Shown piece after piece: positions 43,301 through 55,230 of a stretch of 64,000 nucleotides of DNA; the first letter of the stretch is position 1, and every line of letters starts with the position of its first letter. This DNA is from Alnus glutinosa (lineage: Eukaryota > Streptophyta > Magnoliopsida > Fagales > Betulaceae). A program made the position numbers and the translations under genes. The DNA is taken from contig NC_084896.1 of assembly GCF_958979055.1 (NCBI RefSeq), forward strand, positions 2,728,001-2,792,000, read 5' to 3'. The notes beneath the pieces are model-generated. The model had not been told where the DNA came from and searched no databases. It saw only the letters and a program-made list of their open reading frames with translations.

Positions 43301-46300
43301 ATCATCCAAAACAATTCATAATCAACATATAGTTGGTTCAAGTTTGTAAAACAATACATATTTTACAATTCATCATATATGAAAATAACACTTCTCAGTG
43401 AGTAGAATACTCATTTTGGCTGCATTGGACCATGACTTGAACTCTACATTGGAGAACCCATTAAAGACTCCAATCCAGACACTATCCTGCAAACATTAAT
43501 AACATTAGACTATGTTATTGAACTCTATACTCTATGACACGTACACTACCCACGTGCTCACACGTCGCGTAATCTGCTTCTAAGGCTAGTTAGGTATCCT
43601 AAACTATTATTAGGTTATAATTTAGGTTTAGGTTCTAATGATATCTTTGATTATTAATACAAAGATGTATTTACTATATGCATTAGTTTATCTTTTATTG
43701 TTATTAACTATAAATCTTATAGTTGTTTACTTACTATTATTGAGTCACATTTATCATAAGGTTCCGATACTATTTGACTTTAGCACTTAATCTTTATCAT
43801 TTACTATCATACAAGTAGTTTAGGTTTAGGACTTAACCTAATTTAACATTTTATAATCTTTGTGTATTCCATCCATCTCCTATACGCTTTCATTTACATT
43901 CCTCATTTTCACCAAGTACCAAGATTATGATCTATTCATCTCACTTATAACTACCATCACTACCCGAGAATCTTATTAGGACTATAACACGAGACTAATC
44001 AAACAACCCAACTCTACAAAGGACATCATCTAAAATCTTATTATTACATAACCTATACACCTAAATAAACTATAGCAAAGAATTCAATTATTTATCGTAA
44101 TCAACCTTAATCAATTCAACTTCATCAACACCTAGAATATCCAACTCATAAATATAACATAGAACATATTTTAGCCTTATTCAACAAACCATAACCAAGA
44201 TGTCCTCACTAAAATACCATTTCACATTGACACATACATACTCGGCCCATAACAACCAAACATCCAAACCCATGCCAAATTTCAACCCATTTACATAAAA
44301 AGATCAATCTCCTACCACCAAACCTTCAATATCCATAGCCTTACATCAAGATCAATCAAAACCCCTCTTTTACATACAATGAGCCATAGCCATTAAGGAC
44401 TACCAAGGATCAACCACAAACATTAGACGCCACATAAAACTAAATCCATAAATCCATCACAAGCATTAACCTTAATCCTCAACAATTAATCATAAACTAA
44501 CATCATCAAATTACCAATCCAAAAATCCATATTTGAATCCATTAAAACACAACATCAAATATAGCAAGGTTTTCCCTCACATCAACTCACCAAAATTCCA
44601 ATAATCATAGCCACTATCATCTACCAAATTTCTTCCAAAACTAAACCCAATTCAATCAAACATTCTACCATCAACATAATGGAGCAATAACCGTCAATTA
44701 GCACAATTATCCCCAATTTACAACCACCGACCAGATCTGGATTTTCACCAAAATACCCTTCATAATCACTTTCCATTCCAACATCAAGCACTCACCACAA
44801 AGCATCATTCATAGGTTATCAAAAATCAAGAATCAAAACCCATAACAAATATCAAAACACCTAACCGATATCAAATTCCAACTTACCCTTAAAATTCCCA
44901 TTTACATATCAAGGCCAACCTCTCTCATAAGTGAGAATACCTACATAAAGTCTTTTAACCCATACATAATATTGCTATTTAAACACTAATAACACTAACC
45001 CATAAGATTTACTTAGGATTAGACACAAGAAATCGCAATTAAAATACATAATCCAAAAGTTAAGGTTTAAGGAAACTCACCCAAATTCACCAAACCAAAA
45101 CCCATGGTTTGGGTAGTCTTAAGCAAGTTCCAAGTAACCCATTACCTAAAGAAAATATTAGATTAAACTCACATTTCAATATTTTAACCCAAAATTACGA
45201 AATCATGAGTTTAGTGTTTTACCTTAAAACGATCGGTGGAAACGTAGATCCAAGTGCAAGGATCACGTTTCCGAAGACGGATCGAAGATCGGACCGTTAG
45301 ATCTTCGTAGATCACAAAAATAAGAAAAGTTTCCCCATCTTTTCTTTCTCTTCTTTCCTTCTCTCGGTTCTGAGAGAAAAAGAGGCATTGCCTCATTTTA
45401 TTATTATCTTCTTTTTTTTTCTTCATTGGAAAGGGCCAGAAGGCCCTTCCTTCTTTTATCATGTGAAGGGCCACATGGCCCTTCACCTTTTTTTTTCTTT
45501 CAAAGTGGGGCGCAGGTCGCCCCACTATATATATATATATATTTATTTTATATTTCTTAATATATATATTTATTTTATAAATGTAATTTATTAATTGCTA
45601 AACTCCCTATTTAATTTCTAGGTCTTTACATGTAGTGTGAGTGTAAGGATCACTTCCCGATAATTAATAGCGACGTGGTTTATTTGCCACGTCACTAATT
45701 GGCGACGTGGCAAATAAACCATGTCACTAATTAGGGACGCATCAAATTGACACATCATTAATTACTGGCATGGCTTATTGACATATCACTAATTAGCGAA
45801 GTGAAATATTTTGAACACGTCATTATTTAGCGACGTGGCAAATTCCTCACATGATGAAATTGTGATGTGGCTACAATACCAATTACTGTAGCCACATGGC
45901 AAAACTCAAGTTTTTTTGTAGTGTTTCATGGTGGCCATGTCATACAATTATTATTAATTTCATTATTCATGCATGTAAGTAAAAGTCACATAACCATTCA
46001 TTTGTAATCATGTTATCTTTACTAAAAACTTTTAGAATTCACCACTTCAACTCACAAGTTTTTTATAACAATACAAAAATGCACATTTATAGCAAAATAC
46101 TGAAAATAGGCATGCTTGAAAATCATTGTTGATAGTTTCACATGAGTTTACTCACATTAATTGTAAAAGTCCTCCAAAAATTCTCCCTCAAAAGCTTCGG
46201 CTCCTTCGTTTGCGATATATCCTATCATTAGTTGGGTTTTTGTAAGATGCAACCCTAGTCTAGCACTTAAACTAATGTTTTTCTGCATTCTATTTGATAC

Positions 46301-49300
46301 TATTATAACTATACATGTGTACTGTTCAAATAGTAGGCACCGTTATGACGGTACCTAAATAGCATTCAAACGTTCAACATTGTCATAATGGTATTTGACC
46401 ATCTTTCAAATGGTATGATTCTAATAGCTCGAACAGAGTTATAAAGGCACACTGTTCATTGTTTCCTACCTCTGAAATTTCATTTTTACTAATTTCTACG
46501 GGGCCTCCACAAGCTCTAAAACTCCAAAAGACTCACCATTTCTTATGTATAACATTGTTTAAGGCTAAAAGTCAAGATGTTTGTATGATATATCTAATTA
46601 AGCATAAAGCTCCCAGATTTTTATCTCTACAATTTTTCTTTTACCAAAAACGCTCTGAGGCAACCAAGATTTATACATTACAAAATGTAAGGCTCAAATT
46701 TGATCTCATCTAACCCAGTAGATCAGAACATCATATATCGCAAAGTTAGCATTTTTAATGAAAAAGTTCACACCTTTTTTCATTCTTACACACACATGTA
46801 TATGTTATCAATCCTAATAAAGCGTAAAGGCAGTGAGTTGATTGATGAAATAACGGATCTAGAGGCGAGAGGTTACCGGCCTCTTGATGCCTTGGACTCC
46901 CAAAATTTCTAAGAAAACTTCTTCTTTACTTCTCCCTCCACTCTCTCTTTCTTTCTTTCTCTCTGGTGGCTCTAGACTACCAAATAGTTGCTAGGGCTTC
47001 AAAAGTTGGTATAAATAACTCTTCCTTATGCTTCTACAACTTTTTGACTTATCTAAATTGCATGTAGTCTGTCATCGTTGGAACTGTGCTCATACTGATC
47101 GAACACTACGTTTTTGCAATTTATCTCTACAACTCAAGTGGCACCACACCTAATCATTTGAATGGTGTTGACCACCATTCGAATAGTAGGGTTTTGCTAA
47201 CTGTTATGTGGCATATCATTCGATCGGTATCTCCCCACTGCTAGAATGGTCCCACACTAATTTCACTAAGTGTTTTTCTTGACCTATTTTTTTCTAATTT
47301 CCACCTCATTCATTGCCTCATATTTACACTCTTAACCCTTGTTAAGTTGTTCTTAACCCTAGCTTAGATCATGAGTATTACATGAGGTGTCAACATATGG
47401 TAAATTTAACAGGAGATCTCATGTTAGTAAACAAATGGAGGCAAGCTGCATCACTTTGCTGTTAATTTGGTCATTCCACTAAAATGGGAGTGAATTACTA
47501 TATTATTAATTAATATTTGTTTGCGGAAACGACTAAACAAACTTACATACTTTTGGATACTAGCATTGACATAGGGTTGTAATCGAATCGAGTTGAGTCG
47601 AATATTGAATGTTCAGGCTTGGTTCGTTTAATTTCTTTTGAACACAAGCCAAATTCGAGTTTATCACCAAACCAGATAATCTGTTCAAGCTTTGTTCTTT
47701 TTTTTTTTTTTAACAAACCTAAGTTTGTTCACGAGCTACCAAATTAATTTAGTCATTCCATATATAAAGTAAATGTCGCAATTGTTTAATTTTTTTTAAA
47801 AAAAATTAATAAAAAATTTTAATTACTTAATTATGGTTAAAATTTATTGTTTGAGAAATTTGAGAAATTAACTCAAATCTTAAATAATCTAACATCAATT
47901 TTACATGTTTATCTTATAGTATATATATACATTCATATACACACACATATGTACATACACAAGCTCACTCTTACACACAAATGCACTTATATTTATATTC
48001 AGACTCAGCCGAGCTAATCCGGGCCGAGCCCGAGCATGTTCACAAGTAACTCTACTCGTTTACTGCTCTAGGCATTACTCATAGTAGTTGAACTTTGGTG
48101 AATTGATTGATGTCATCTCGATTTATTTTATTGGCCCAATCACTAGATTTTTCTCTAAAGTGACAAATTATTATCATTTTATATCAAACAGGAGACAGCT
48201 CTTCAAGCAATAATTTGCTATTATTTGATTTTGATACTGAACTCCATCCAATCAATGATGGAATGAACACCGACAAAGATATGAAGAAACGAGAGAAGAA
48301 GGATGCTGTGTTACCATTATTCAGTTATAATAGTGTATCAGCTGCAACTAATAATTTCTCAACTACAAATAAGCTTGGAGAAGGAGGTTTTGGACCTGTT
48401 TACATGGTACGTTTGATTTCCTTGATTAATGTGCTATGTACACTATTAAGAAAACCGAAAATCAATAGTAAACCTTCATGAAATTTTAAAGAGCTTATGG
48501 TTCTCTTTCATAGGGAAATTTACTTAGCGGGCAGAAAATTGCAGTGAAGATGCTTTCAAAAAAATCTGGACAAGGAATTGAGGAGTTCAGAAATGAGACA
48601 AAACTAATTGCAAAAGTCCAGCATAAAAATCTTGTCAGACTCTTAGGTTGTTGTATTGAACGAGATGAAAAGATATTAATATATGAGTACATGCCCAATA
48701 AAAGTTTGGACTTCTACCTTTTTGGTGAGTGCATGTTTATATATGTATCTATATGTGTATATATTTTCTCTCATATGTTTCTAGGTTCTTAAGTACTAAT
48801 TTCCTTCGTTGTACTATTTAAATAGATCCAACCAAGAAAACGATGTTAGGTTGGGAGACATGCATTTGCATTATTGAAGGGATCACTCAAGGGCTTCTTT
48901 ATCTTCATCAATATTCAAGATTACGAATCATACATAGAGATCTAAAACCTAGCAACATTCTCTTGGATAGTGAAATGAATCCAAAAATATCAGATTTTGG
49001 CATGGCTCGAATAGTTGGAGGCAATGAAACACAAGCAAACACAAACCGAATTGTTGGAACTTAGTAAGTATGCAACTCGCTTTATATCTAATATTTGCAA
49101 TTGCTAGTTAAATTCTTTTAGCAGGTTACTAACAGAGTAATGTACTAAATTTTGGAATCCAGTGGATACATGTCTCCCGAATATGTTATACAGGGTTTGT
49201 ACTCGATAAAGTCCGATGTTTTTAGCTTTGGAGTATTGCTATTAGAGATTCTAAGTGGCAAAAAGAATACTGACTTCTATAATCATAGTTCACTCAGTCT

Positions 49301-49727
49301 TCTAAGACATGTGAGTAGCTTATATATCCTTTCAATTTCTTTATGCTTTACATTAGTGTTATAAATTGAAATCCTCTTAGTTTTCAGTAAAACTTACATT
49401 TATTTTAAATGATACTAGGCTTGGGAGTTGTGGATAGATGATCGGAGTTTGGAGTTGATAAATCCAACAATTGGGTATCCTTCTTCTAGTTCTCTTCCGT
49501 TGAGATTCATTAACATTGGCCTTCTTTGTGTCCAAGAAAGTCCGATTGATCGTCCTACCATGCTTGATGTAGTCTCAATGATTAGCAATGAACATGCACC
49601 TCTACCTACACCTAAGCAACCAGCGTTTACCACATACCAGAATATGATGGACTCAAATTTAACAATTGATGGTGCATGTAATTGCTCAAATAATAGTGTT
49701 ACTATATCAGTAATGGAAGCCCGATGA
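38206..49727 (+). CDS. RLK3: G-type lectin S-receptor-like serine/threonine kinase, apparently intact, with an 8.4-kb intron
   Basis: Seven exons: 38206-39538, 39649-39750, 48192-48406, 48514-48724, 48826-49063, 49163-49310, 49419-49727. All are GT-AG and in phase, giving 851 aa. Order: signal peptide (about 1-30), bulb lectin with [10 protein letters not shown]-locus region (WCSGVWNG), PAN/apple with its Cys pattern (about 340-435), transmembrane helix (about 449-471), kinase from about 530. Kinase motifs: GEGGFG (541-546), Lys562, HRD Asp659, DFG Asp677, SPEYVIQG. Departures from the family: VYM in place of VYK after the Gly loop, and GWETCICII where relatives have DWxTRxxII. Intron 2 (39751-48191) has grown by nested transposons, yet all exons stay open and splice sites are intact. 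The split between receptor and kinase halves could lower expression or allow a truncated receptor by early polyadenylation; neither can be seen from sequence. Exon boundaries match those of RLK1. Confidence 0.9.
39751..41500. other. First part of RLK3 intron 2, paralogous to 59916-61330
   Basis: Landmarks shared with the later region include CTCTAGACATGTAGTCATTC (39993), the GTGCCTCAAAA...CTGCCCACC segment (40578), and GAAACTTCATCT...CTGATTAGGGAGAG (40780). A TA microsatellite lies at 40290-40322. A CTCTC-rich stretch at 41150-41260 and A-rich tracts to 41460 follow. No coding sequence is supported. Confidence 0.8.
42204..42238 (-). other. Conserved stem-loop in solo LTR 2
   Basis: On the minus strand CTATACGGATGTGG pairs with CCACAACCGTATAG. 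Compared with 20269-20302, G-C has become A-T and C-G has become T-A at two stem positions, with both partners changed, so pairing is kept. Confidence 0.75.
42645..42985 (-). repeat. Minisatellite in solo LTR 2 with tRNA T-arm-like cores
   Basis: About eleven units on the minus strand contain GGGTTAGATTCCC or GGGTTCGATTCCC; the latter, seen twice (near 42650 and 42810), is an exact Pol III B-box match. Units form a higher-order period of roughly 130 bp. Confidence 0.85.
45382..45525 (-). other. Row of short perfect hairpins in solo LTR 2
   Basis: Self-complementary strings lie at 45382-45394 (GAGGCATTGCCTC), 45431-45448 (AAGGGCC/GGCCCTT arms), 45463-45486 (GTGAAGGGCC arms) and 45505-45525 (GTGGGGCG/CGCCCCAC arms). 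They correspond in position and form to 18039-18203 in solo LTR 1. Confidence 0.7.
45924..48191. other. Last part of RLK3 intron 2, with a probable LTR-like relic
   Basis: On the minus strand a sequence beginning TGTTGACACCTCATG at 47395 looks like an LTR start and may extend left to about 45932, flanked by imperfect TATGG/CATGG; this is weak. Repeated near-palindromes of the ATTCGAATGGT type occur at 46330-47230. From about 47450 onward the DNA again follows RLK1 intron 2 (TTTGGTCATTCCACT). No gene is supported. Confidence 0.45.
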
Positions 49728-51217
49728 CGATGAGTATTGATTCCTATACGAAAGAAAATAAATGTTGTAGAGCCAATTTGAGGAAGGGCACGAGACACGA
49801 GGCACGAGCTACAGATTACACCAACCCATGATCTTGTCGTTGCATGATTGAAAGCTTAATCATTATTGGACTTTTATTAGTTTGTATTTTTGTTACGGAG
49901 AAATTGTAGTATTGGTTCACGTGATCGGTTTAAATTATAAATTATTTTTTATTGTATAAAAAAAAAATTGTAAAGTTCTTGTGGTAGGAAAAAATATCAA
50001 ATAACAAATTATTCCTTGAAATCATTTTTTTGTCCACAAATTTAACAAAAATATTTAGTTTACCATGCCAGTCTAATAAAAACGACATACATGTCATTCT
50101 CAATAAAAAAATATATATATATTAATATGTTAAAAATTAAAAACTATAATTTTATTTTATTTTATTTTTAATGTTTTTTCCTGTGTGCTTGGTAGGTGCA
50201 ATGCTTAAAATAAGATGACTTCTTCGTCGGGTGGTAGGACCAGCCACTAGTGATCGATCTTGCCATCAGTATCACTTAAACAGCACTCACATCCAGCTCC
50301 CTAATTTGTTGAAAAGGTTATTATAGGAAGCCAGAATGCTACAATGACTTCTTTTTAGCTCTGCATATGGCTGCGGAGTTTGGTACGAAACTTGGGGGAA
50401 AAATTTACCTAATCTCAGATCTTTCATTATTTTTATAATTAAATTCTTAAAATTTAAAAAGTGTTAATTTAGTGTGTCTATCTTTTATTTTTATTTTTTT
50501 AATTCCACACATCCGTTAGGGTTTTTCATTAAATCATGTCAAGATTTCTAAAATGCCTTTTTTTTTTTTTTTTTTTAATATATATATATATATATATTTG
50601 AAAGATTCAGGTATGAATATTTTTGCAAATTTCGTTAAATCCTTACCAACAACTAAATCTTTGCAATTTTTTTTTCCCTAAAAAAGACGACATGTATTTT
50701 AGGAATTTTGACATCCCTCCATTAGGATTTAATGGAAAATTCTAACCGATGGTTGAATTTTTTTTTTTTAAAAATAAAAATAAAAAATTGATACACTAAA
50801 TTGACAATTTTTAAAGTTTAAAAGTATGATTGTAAAAGTGATGAAATATCATGAGTGGTAATTGAAGTTTTTTCAAAATTTAAAGATCCTAAACAATGCT
50901 CTCCTCATTTGGGGAGCACTGTTTACTAAAAAAAAAAAAAAAATCGATCATTCTGTCTCCTCCCAATTTTAAAAAAAACATTAAAAAACATTGAATACAA
51001 TTATTTAGCTTAATAACTTGTAAATTATTTACTAAATGTGCGGACAAACATAAGCAATGTTTGATTCTGAAGCAAACAACCGAAAAACGACGAAGGTTTT
51101 AAATCTTATGTACTTTTCGTGCGTGTCTTCTGGTTACCATAATGCATGCAACGAAAGCGGGAGAATTAGAAACCATTAACGTACATATGCGCACTCGCAG
51201 CACTCTATATTTTAAAA

Positions 51218-52460
51218 GAGAATACCTCTTTTTCGGATGGGCTGTAAAGTCTATATTGTACGGCGTCTAATTAGAGGTTGACCAGTAAAAGAAAAAAAAA
51301 ACACACACACACACACAAAATACAATAGATATGAAAAATACCTCTAGAGATACGTTACGTTTATAACTTCTATATGACTCGAGTATAACTCCACCAACTT
51401 TTTTTAAAATCAACAATTGGATATTTAGGACGCATATGTGGGAAAACAGATTTAATGATTAGTTTGACAAAAAAAAAAAAATTGTTGGTGTTGTACAAAA
51501 GTTGTAAAAGTATCATATTTCATATTTCTAACAAGAGAAAAGTTTGTTTTCATTCTTTTACACATTTCTTGTCCATCTCCATATGAGAAATCTATCATTA
51601 AATTTGTGGAACTCAAATGTGAGTCCCACAGATTTAGTTATAGATTTGAAAAAATGATACAAAATAAATGTGCAAGATAATGACACCAATCACATTTCGT
51701 TATCACTGTTATTTCATCATCAAAACTCAAAACTCGATCAAAATCTCAACCCCACTCTTCGTGCAAGCAGAAGCTCACTTCTTCCCCCACCCAATTCCCT
51801 CACTAAGTCAACTCGCCACCATTACTCAGCAAGCTTGCAACAACATCCTTTACCAAGCTTCCACAAGTCAAAACCCTCCCCGTTTCCTATTTTTGTTCTT
51901 CTTTCCCTCCGGTTTCTCGGGAATCAAACAAAGGATTAGGACACGTTGAGAGAGGTTCTAACCAAGGCATGTCTATTGCTGGTTGAAAACTATTTCCAAC
52001 CCCCCTCTTAGGCCTCCCCTCTTAGGCCTGGGTTTGGCCCTGGCCTTCGAGAATTTCTGGAAGGGCTCCCTTTAGCCCTTGAAAAAAAAAAAGACATGTT
52101 GAGAGAGAGAGAGAGAGAGAGGGGGAGAGAGAGGAGGTGAGACCATGGGGATGGCTTGCCGAGTTCTTTGGTTGCCAAGAAAATTCTTAGGAGTGTGGCT
52201 TCTCAAAGAAATCACGATCGGAGGGCTTTATGCATAGGAGGAGGCGGTACGGTGGCCTTCCGTTGATTTCAGCGGTGGCATTTGGCAGAAGAGTCGGGTA
52301 TAGGTGGACGTGGATCGCTAGTTTCTGGAACCACAACAAGGATGGGGTAATCCAGAGTTTTTGCGTTTATTCTATTTTGTGTATCAAGTTGATGTGTCTA
52401 AATCTGAGTGGATGTTGTAAATAAGTTAGTTTACACCACATTTTTATAGTAGGGGCTCTC
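51218..52460. mobile_element. Mutator-like element with GC-rich gene-like insert (Pack-MULE-like) 1
   Basis: A 9-bp target duplication ATTTTAAAA is exact at 51209-51217 and 52461-52469, and the paralogous site near 12440 is empty. The ends are weak inverted repeats, GAGAATACCTC on the left and GAGAGCCCCTAC on the complement of the right. The interior (about 51740-52420) is unlike its surroundings: C-rich and G-rich open stretches and a GA microsatellite at 52097-52132. The protein source was not recognised. No MULE transposase is present. Confidence 0.72.
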
Positions 52461-52524
52461 ATTTTAAAATAAGCTGAATATAATGATCAATGTAAAACAG
52501 AATCATATTTAACATGATGATCAC

Positions 52525-53594
52525 AGCTATAAAACCCTCATTTTATAGCAACTAATTATAAGTAAATAACTCATCAAAAAATCAAAAATACAATAAAAAT
52601 ACAATAAACATGAAAATACTCAATCTTTCCCCTACTCATCTATGTTCTTCTCTAATCTCTCATGGGTCCCTTGCCCAAAGAACCAACAACCTACAAACAA
52701 CCCCACGTCTAACGCCGCCGCCCCACCTCTCCCAACCAAACGCTACACACCTCTCAGTCTCCCAGAATCTCTCTCTATCGTCGGTTTCTCTTTCCCTCAC
52801 CGAAGGACCAGTTGATGCCGCAGATCGCCGGCAACAAAGATGAAATTTTGGGTGGAGGCAGGGACACCACTTCATGTGCGGTGGTGGATTGCGGTGTGGT
52901 GAGGGGTTTATAGGTTTCTATTTGTGGGTTTTGCGGTTCGGGTATCAAAGGTGGCTGGGATTTGGGTATTGGCTTGGTTGGATTGAGGGTGGTGGAATGA
53001 TTGACAGGTTGGAGGCTTGGAGGTTTGTCGATGGTCGCTTGGATGGGTGAATTTGGTTTGTGATTTGAGGAAATGCCAAGTTCGTGGCCAATTGATGAGA
53101 GTTGCAAGCAAATTTGTTTGTTTTCAATTTTTTCAAGTTTGATGAGCTTTGTGTGTTCAGCTGCTGCTTGCTAGAGTGGAATATTATATGGATTTGGGCG
53201 TTTGTTTTGATTTGTGGTGGACGAGATTTGTGCGGACTAAAAATCTAGATCTAGGGGAAAAGAAAAATTAATGGAGGGGATATGGTCGTATTAGCAGTGG
53301 TTGCCGGATGGGTCGTATGGGGTTGGGTATCACAGGGAAGGCAGCCCGACAAGATGGTTCAGTGGACTGGCACAGTGGGTTGGGGGTCAAAGAAAAGAAG
53401 AAAGAGCCAGCCGTGGTTGAGGGTGGCGCCAGCCGCTGCAGTCGCCGATGGATGAAGGCCGTGGGTGTTCATATCCATGAAGTGATTGGCTGCTTTCATC
53501 CTTATTCTTTCTAGTGGATTTAGCTAACGTGGCAAAGTTTGATTGGAGGTTGAAAAATGGGGTTTTACAGATAGTCCATATAGAAGGGGCTCTC
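52525..53594. mobile_element. Mutator-like element with GC-rich gene-like insert 2, left end truncated
   Basis: The right end complement GAGAGCCCCTTCTATATGG continues ACTATCTGTAAAACCCCAT. The left end begins inside the same motif (AGCTATAAAACCCTCAT), missing about 20 outer bases. The paralogous site near 12500 lacks the insertion. The interior carries GC-rich exon-like DNA (52630-53110 and 53310-53510), including a CTCTC-rich leader-like stretch followed by ATG at 52840. No known protein was recognised. Confidence 0.65.
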
Positions 53595-54235
53595 TTCTTT
53601 TTTTAGTCTTGGTAAGTATTTTATTAAATTAAATTTTGGAAAAACATTTTAATTACTTGAATATTTATATATATTTAAATAGAATAATAAAAGTGAATAG
53701 GTCCGAAGATAAATGCTTTTAAAAGGTGAGTTTTTTTTTTTTAACATTGAATAAACTATTTTTTTTAACTAAAATAAAGAGTAAATTTGAACAATCGGAT
53801 GGGGCCAAATGCTATGATAATGATTCGACAATTTGCAGAGGGTCTATTCACTCTAATGCAATCTTAATCTAACATTAAAGGAAAACCATGTCAAGACAAG
53901 GTGTTCAACTTTCATTAGCACCGTCCTTAGACCCAATCAAGCTTCTGAAAAAGAATTTTCATTTAATTCAGTCAATAGATCGAGTGGTTATTCGTTGTTA
54001 GTTGTTAGATATGTATTATGCAACAAATTCTCATTTAATTCACGCAACATAGTTTGGTTGACAAATATCTTTTGAAGTAAATGATCGAAATGAGTAGTAC
54101 ATTTTATGGTCAAATTTTAAAATTAATGTATTTAAAAGAGTTCATAATATTATATTATTTAAATTTTTAAATAAATGTCTCGACATTAGCGTAATGTATA
54201 CGTACAGTAACTTTAAATAAATATTCAATAAAAAT

Positions 54236-54496
54236 TTAGAAGATCCAGCACCTGGTGTATTCTTGTTGGGGTTCAACCTAAATGGAAGCAATCAGTATTT
54301 CTTAAGAGTGGAACAGATCCCAAATCTATTGGAGTTTTGGAGTTTGGAACAGAAAATTATTCAGCTTAGTTCTTGAAATGAACGAATTGAGTTCTATATA
54401 TCTTCAACTACACTTTTGTGCCAAGTAAAAATGGAAGTGATGGATATTTTACTTACTCTCTTCAAAACCCTTCTTTCCTTTTTAAATATCAAAAAG
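54236..54496 (+). pseudogene. Lectin RLK fragment (RLK1-like middle of exon 1)
   Basis: This matches RLK1 13963-14243 (GAAGATCCAGCACCTGGTGTAT through the WSSGVWDG and [15 protein letters not shown] region), with small indels and a stop after the SLG start. Its upstream DNA matches the RLK1 upstream region but joins directly to mid-exon, so leader, signal peptide and the first about 175 codons are deleted. It ends at a telomere-like tract. Confidence 0.85.
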
Positions 54497-54648
54497 GTAA
54501 AACCTAAAACCCGAAACCCGAAACCTAAACACAAAACCCTAAACCTTAAACCCAAAACACTAAACCTTAAACCTAAATTCAAACCCTAAACCCTAAAACT
54601 GAAAATCCTAAATTCAAACCCTAAACCTTAAACCCTATACCCTAAAAA
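54497..54648. repeat. Interstitial telomere-like tract (CCCTAAA type)
   Basis: Degenerate CCCTAAA, CCCGAAA and CCTTAAA heptamers start immediately after the RLK1-like fragment breaks off at TTTAAATATC. Confidence 0.88.
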
Positions 54649-55230
54649 ATATTCATTAAGTCTGTATTTATTTTCCTTTTAAAGAGTGTCGTTATGTTAT
54701 TATTACTTTTAGTATAAAAGTCCTTCATTTACAAATTTATTTCACAGTGCACATGTTGTTTATCAAGCTAACTTTTAAACCATTAAATTTATCTGTCAAT
54801 TTATTTTCTTATTCATATAAAACTACGTGAGTTTATAAAAAATTGTAGTAAAAATTATAATATTCAATGCATTTTCATTTTTTTTTTTAAAATTAAACAC
54901 CATTGCTGCCTTGACGTGGTCCTTATATATATATATATGCGCACGCTGTTAGGTATTATTATTATTTTTTTGTTTTATAAATTGACATAATAATTCGTGA
55001 TTGATAAAACAATTAAATAAAAAATAAATTTATTAATTTAATTAATTAATGACTAATCATATACGTACATTGATTATAAGTTGTCACATAAGTTTTAAGT
55101 TTGTAAAGAAATAATGGTAAAATTAGCGTTCCTAGCATTCTCCCTTTTTCCATAAACATTTTGCTCCGAAAATGTCATAATCCTGGCAGGGAGACGAAGA
55201 GACCCCTTCTTCCTGTCGCCATAATTAATA
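54649..55230. other. Spacer between two telomere-like tracts
   Basis: AT-rich DNA of no recognised origin, with a short TA repeat near 54928. It shows no RLK similarity, so it may be filler captured during repair or the remnant of an insertion. Confidence 0.5.

Larger units (their letters stand above)
41708..45630 (-). mobile_element. Solo LTR 2 (same family as solo LTR 1, 3,923 bp)
   Basis: Read on the minus strand it starts TGTAAAGACCTAG and ends CGGGTCGTCACA. The 5-bp target duplication TGTAG is exact at 41703-41707 and 45631-45635. It shares with solo LTR 1 the TATATCAGCTATGGGGGTTT segment, the minisatellite, the stem-loop and the hairpin row, but is about 950 bp longer, mainly in the AT-rich stretch 43500-45100. 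No internal retrotransposon region remains. It lies inside RLK3 intron 2 in antisense orientation. Confidence 0.92.
41592..45656. mobile_element. Small inverted-repeat MITE split by solo LTR 2
   Basis: Removing the LTR and one TGTAG copy restores a short element whose arms are CACTCACACTACACAACAAT (41604 onward) and its complement ending TGTGTAGTGTGAGTG (to 45643). The arms extend weakly to about 41592 and 45656. It sits in the CACTA-like DNA, so three insertions are stacked here. Confidence 0.75.
41500..45923. mobile_element. CACTA-like element remnant, interrupted
   Basis: The right end reads, on the minus strand, CACTACAAAAAAACTTGAG (45923 leftward), a CACTA-type terminus. Inside it are many copies of TAGCGACGTGGCA/TTGCCACGTCACTAAT on both sides (41520-41575 and 45660-45850), typical of CACTA subterminal repeats. 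The left CACTA end was not found and no transposase is present. A MITE and then solo LTR 2 have inserted into it. Confidence 0.6.
49745..54235. repeat. RLK3 3' flank / intergenic unit, paralogous to 10456-13200
   Basis: It is collinear with the RLK1 upstream region except for two insertions (51218-52460 and 52525-53594). Shared landmarks include GGCACGAGCTACAGATTACA (49802), the ACCAGCCACTAG segment (50240), ATTTAACATGATGATCAC (52507) and TTTTGGAAAAACATTTTAAT (53634). This shows that RLK genes here were copied together with their flanks. Confidence 0.85.

Noticed and set aside
46459..46912. Two overlapping open frames in RLK3 intron 2
   Set aside because: They are in a region resembling a decayed LTR, overlap in different phases and have no recognisable domains.
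52610..53136. Several overlapping open frames on both strands
   Set aside because: GC-rich gene-like sequence in a Mutator-like element gives open frames in many phases; no single frame has a credible product, so only the element is annotated.
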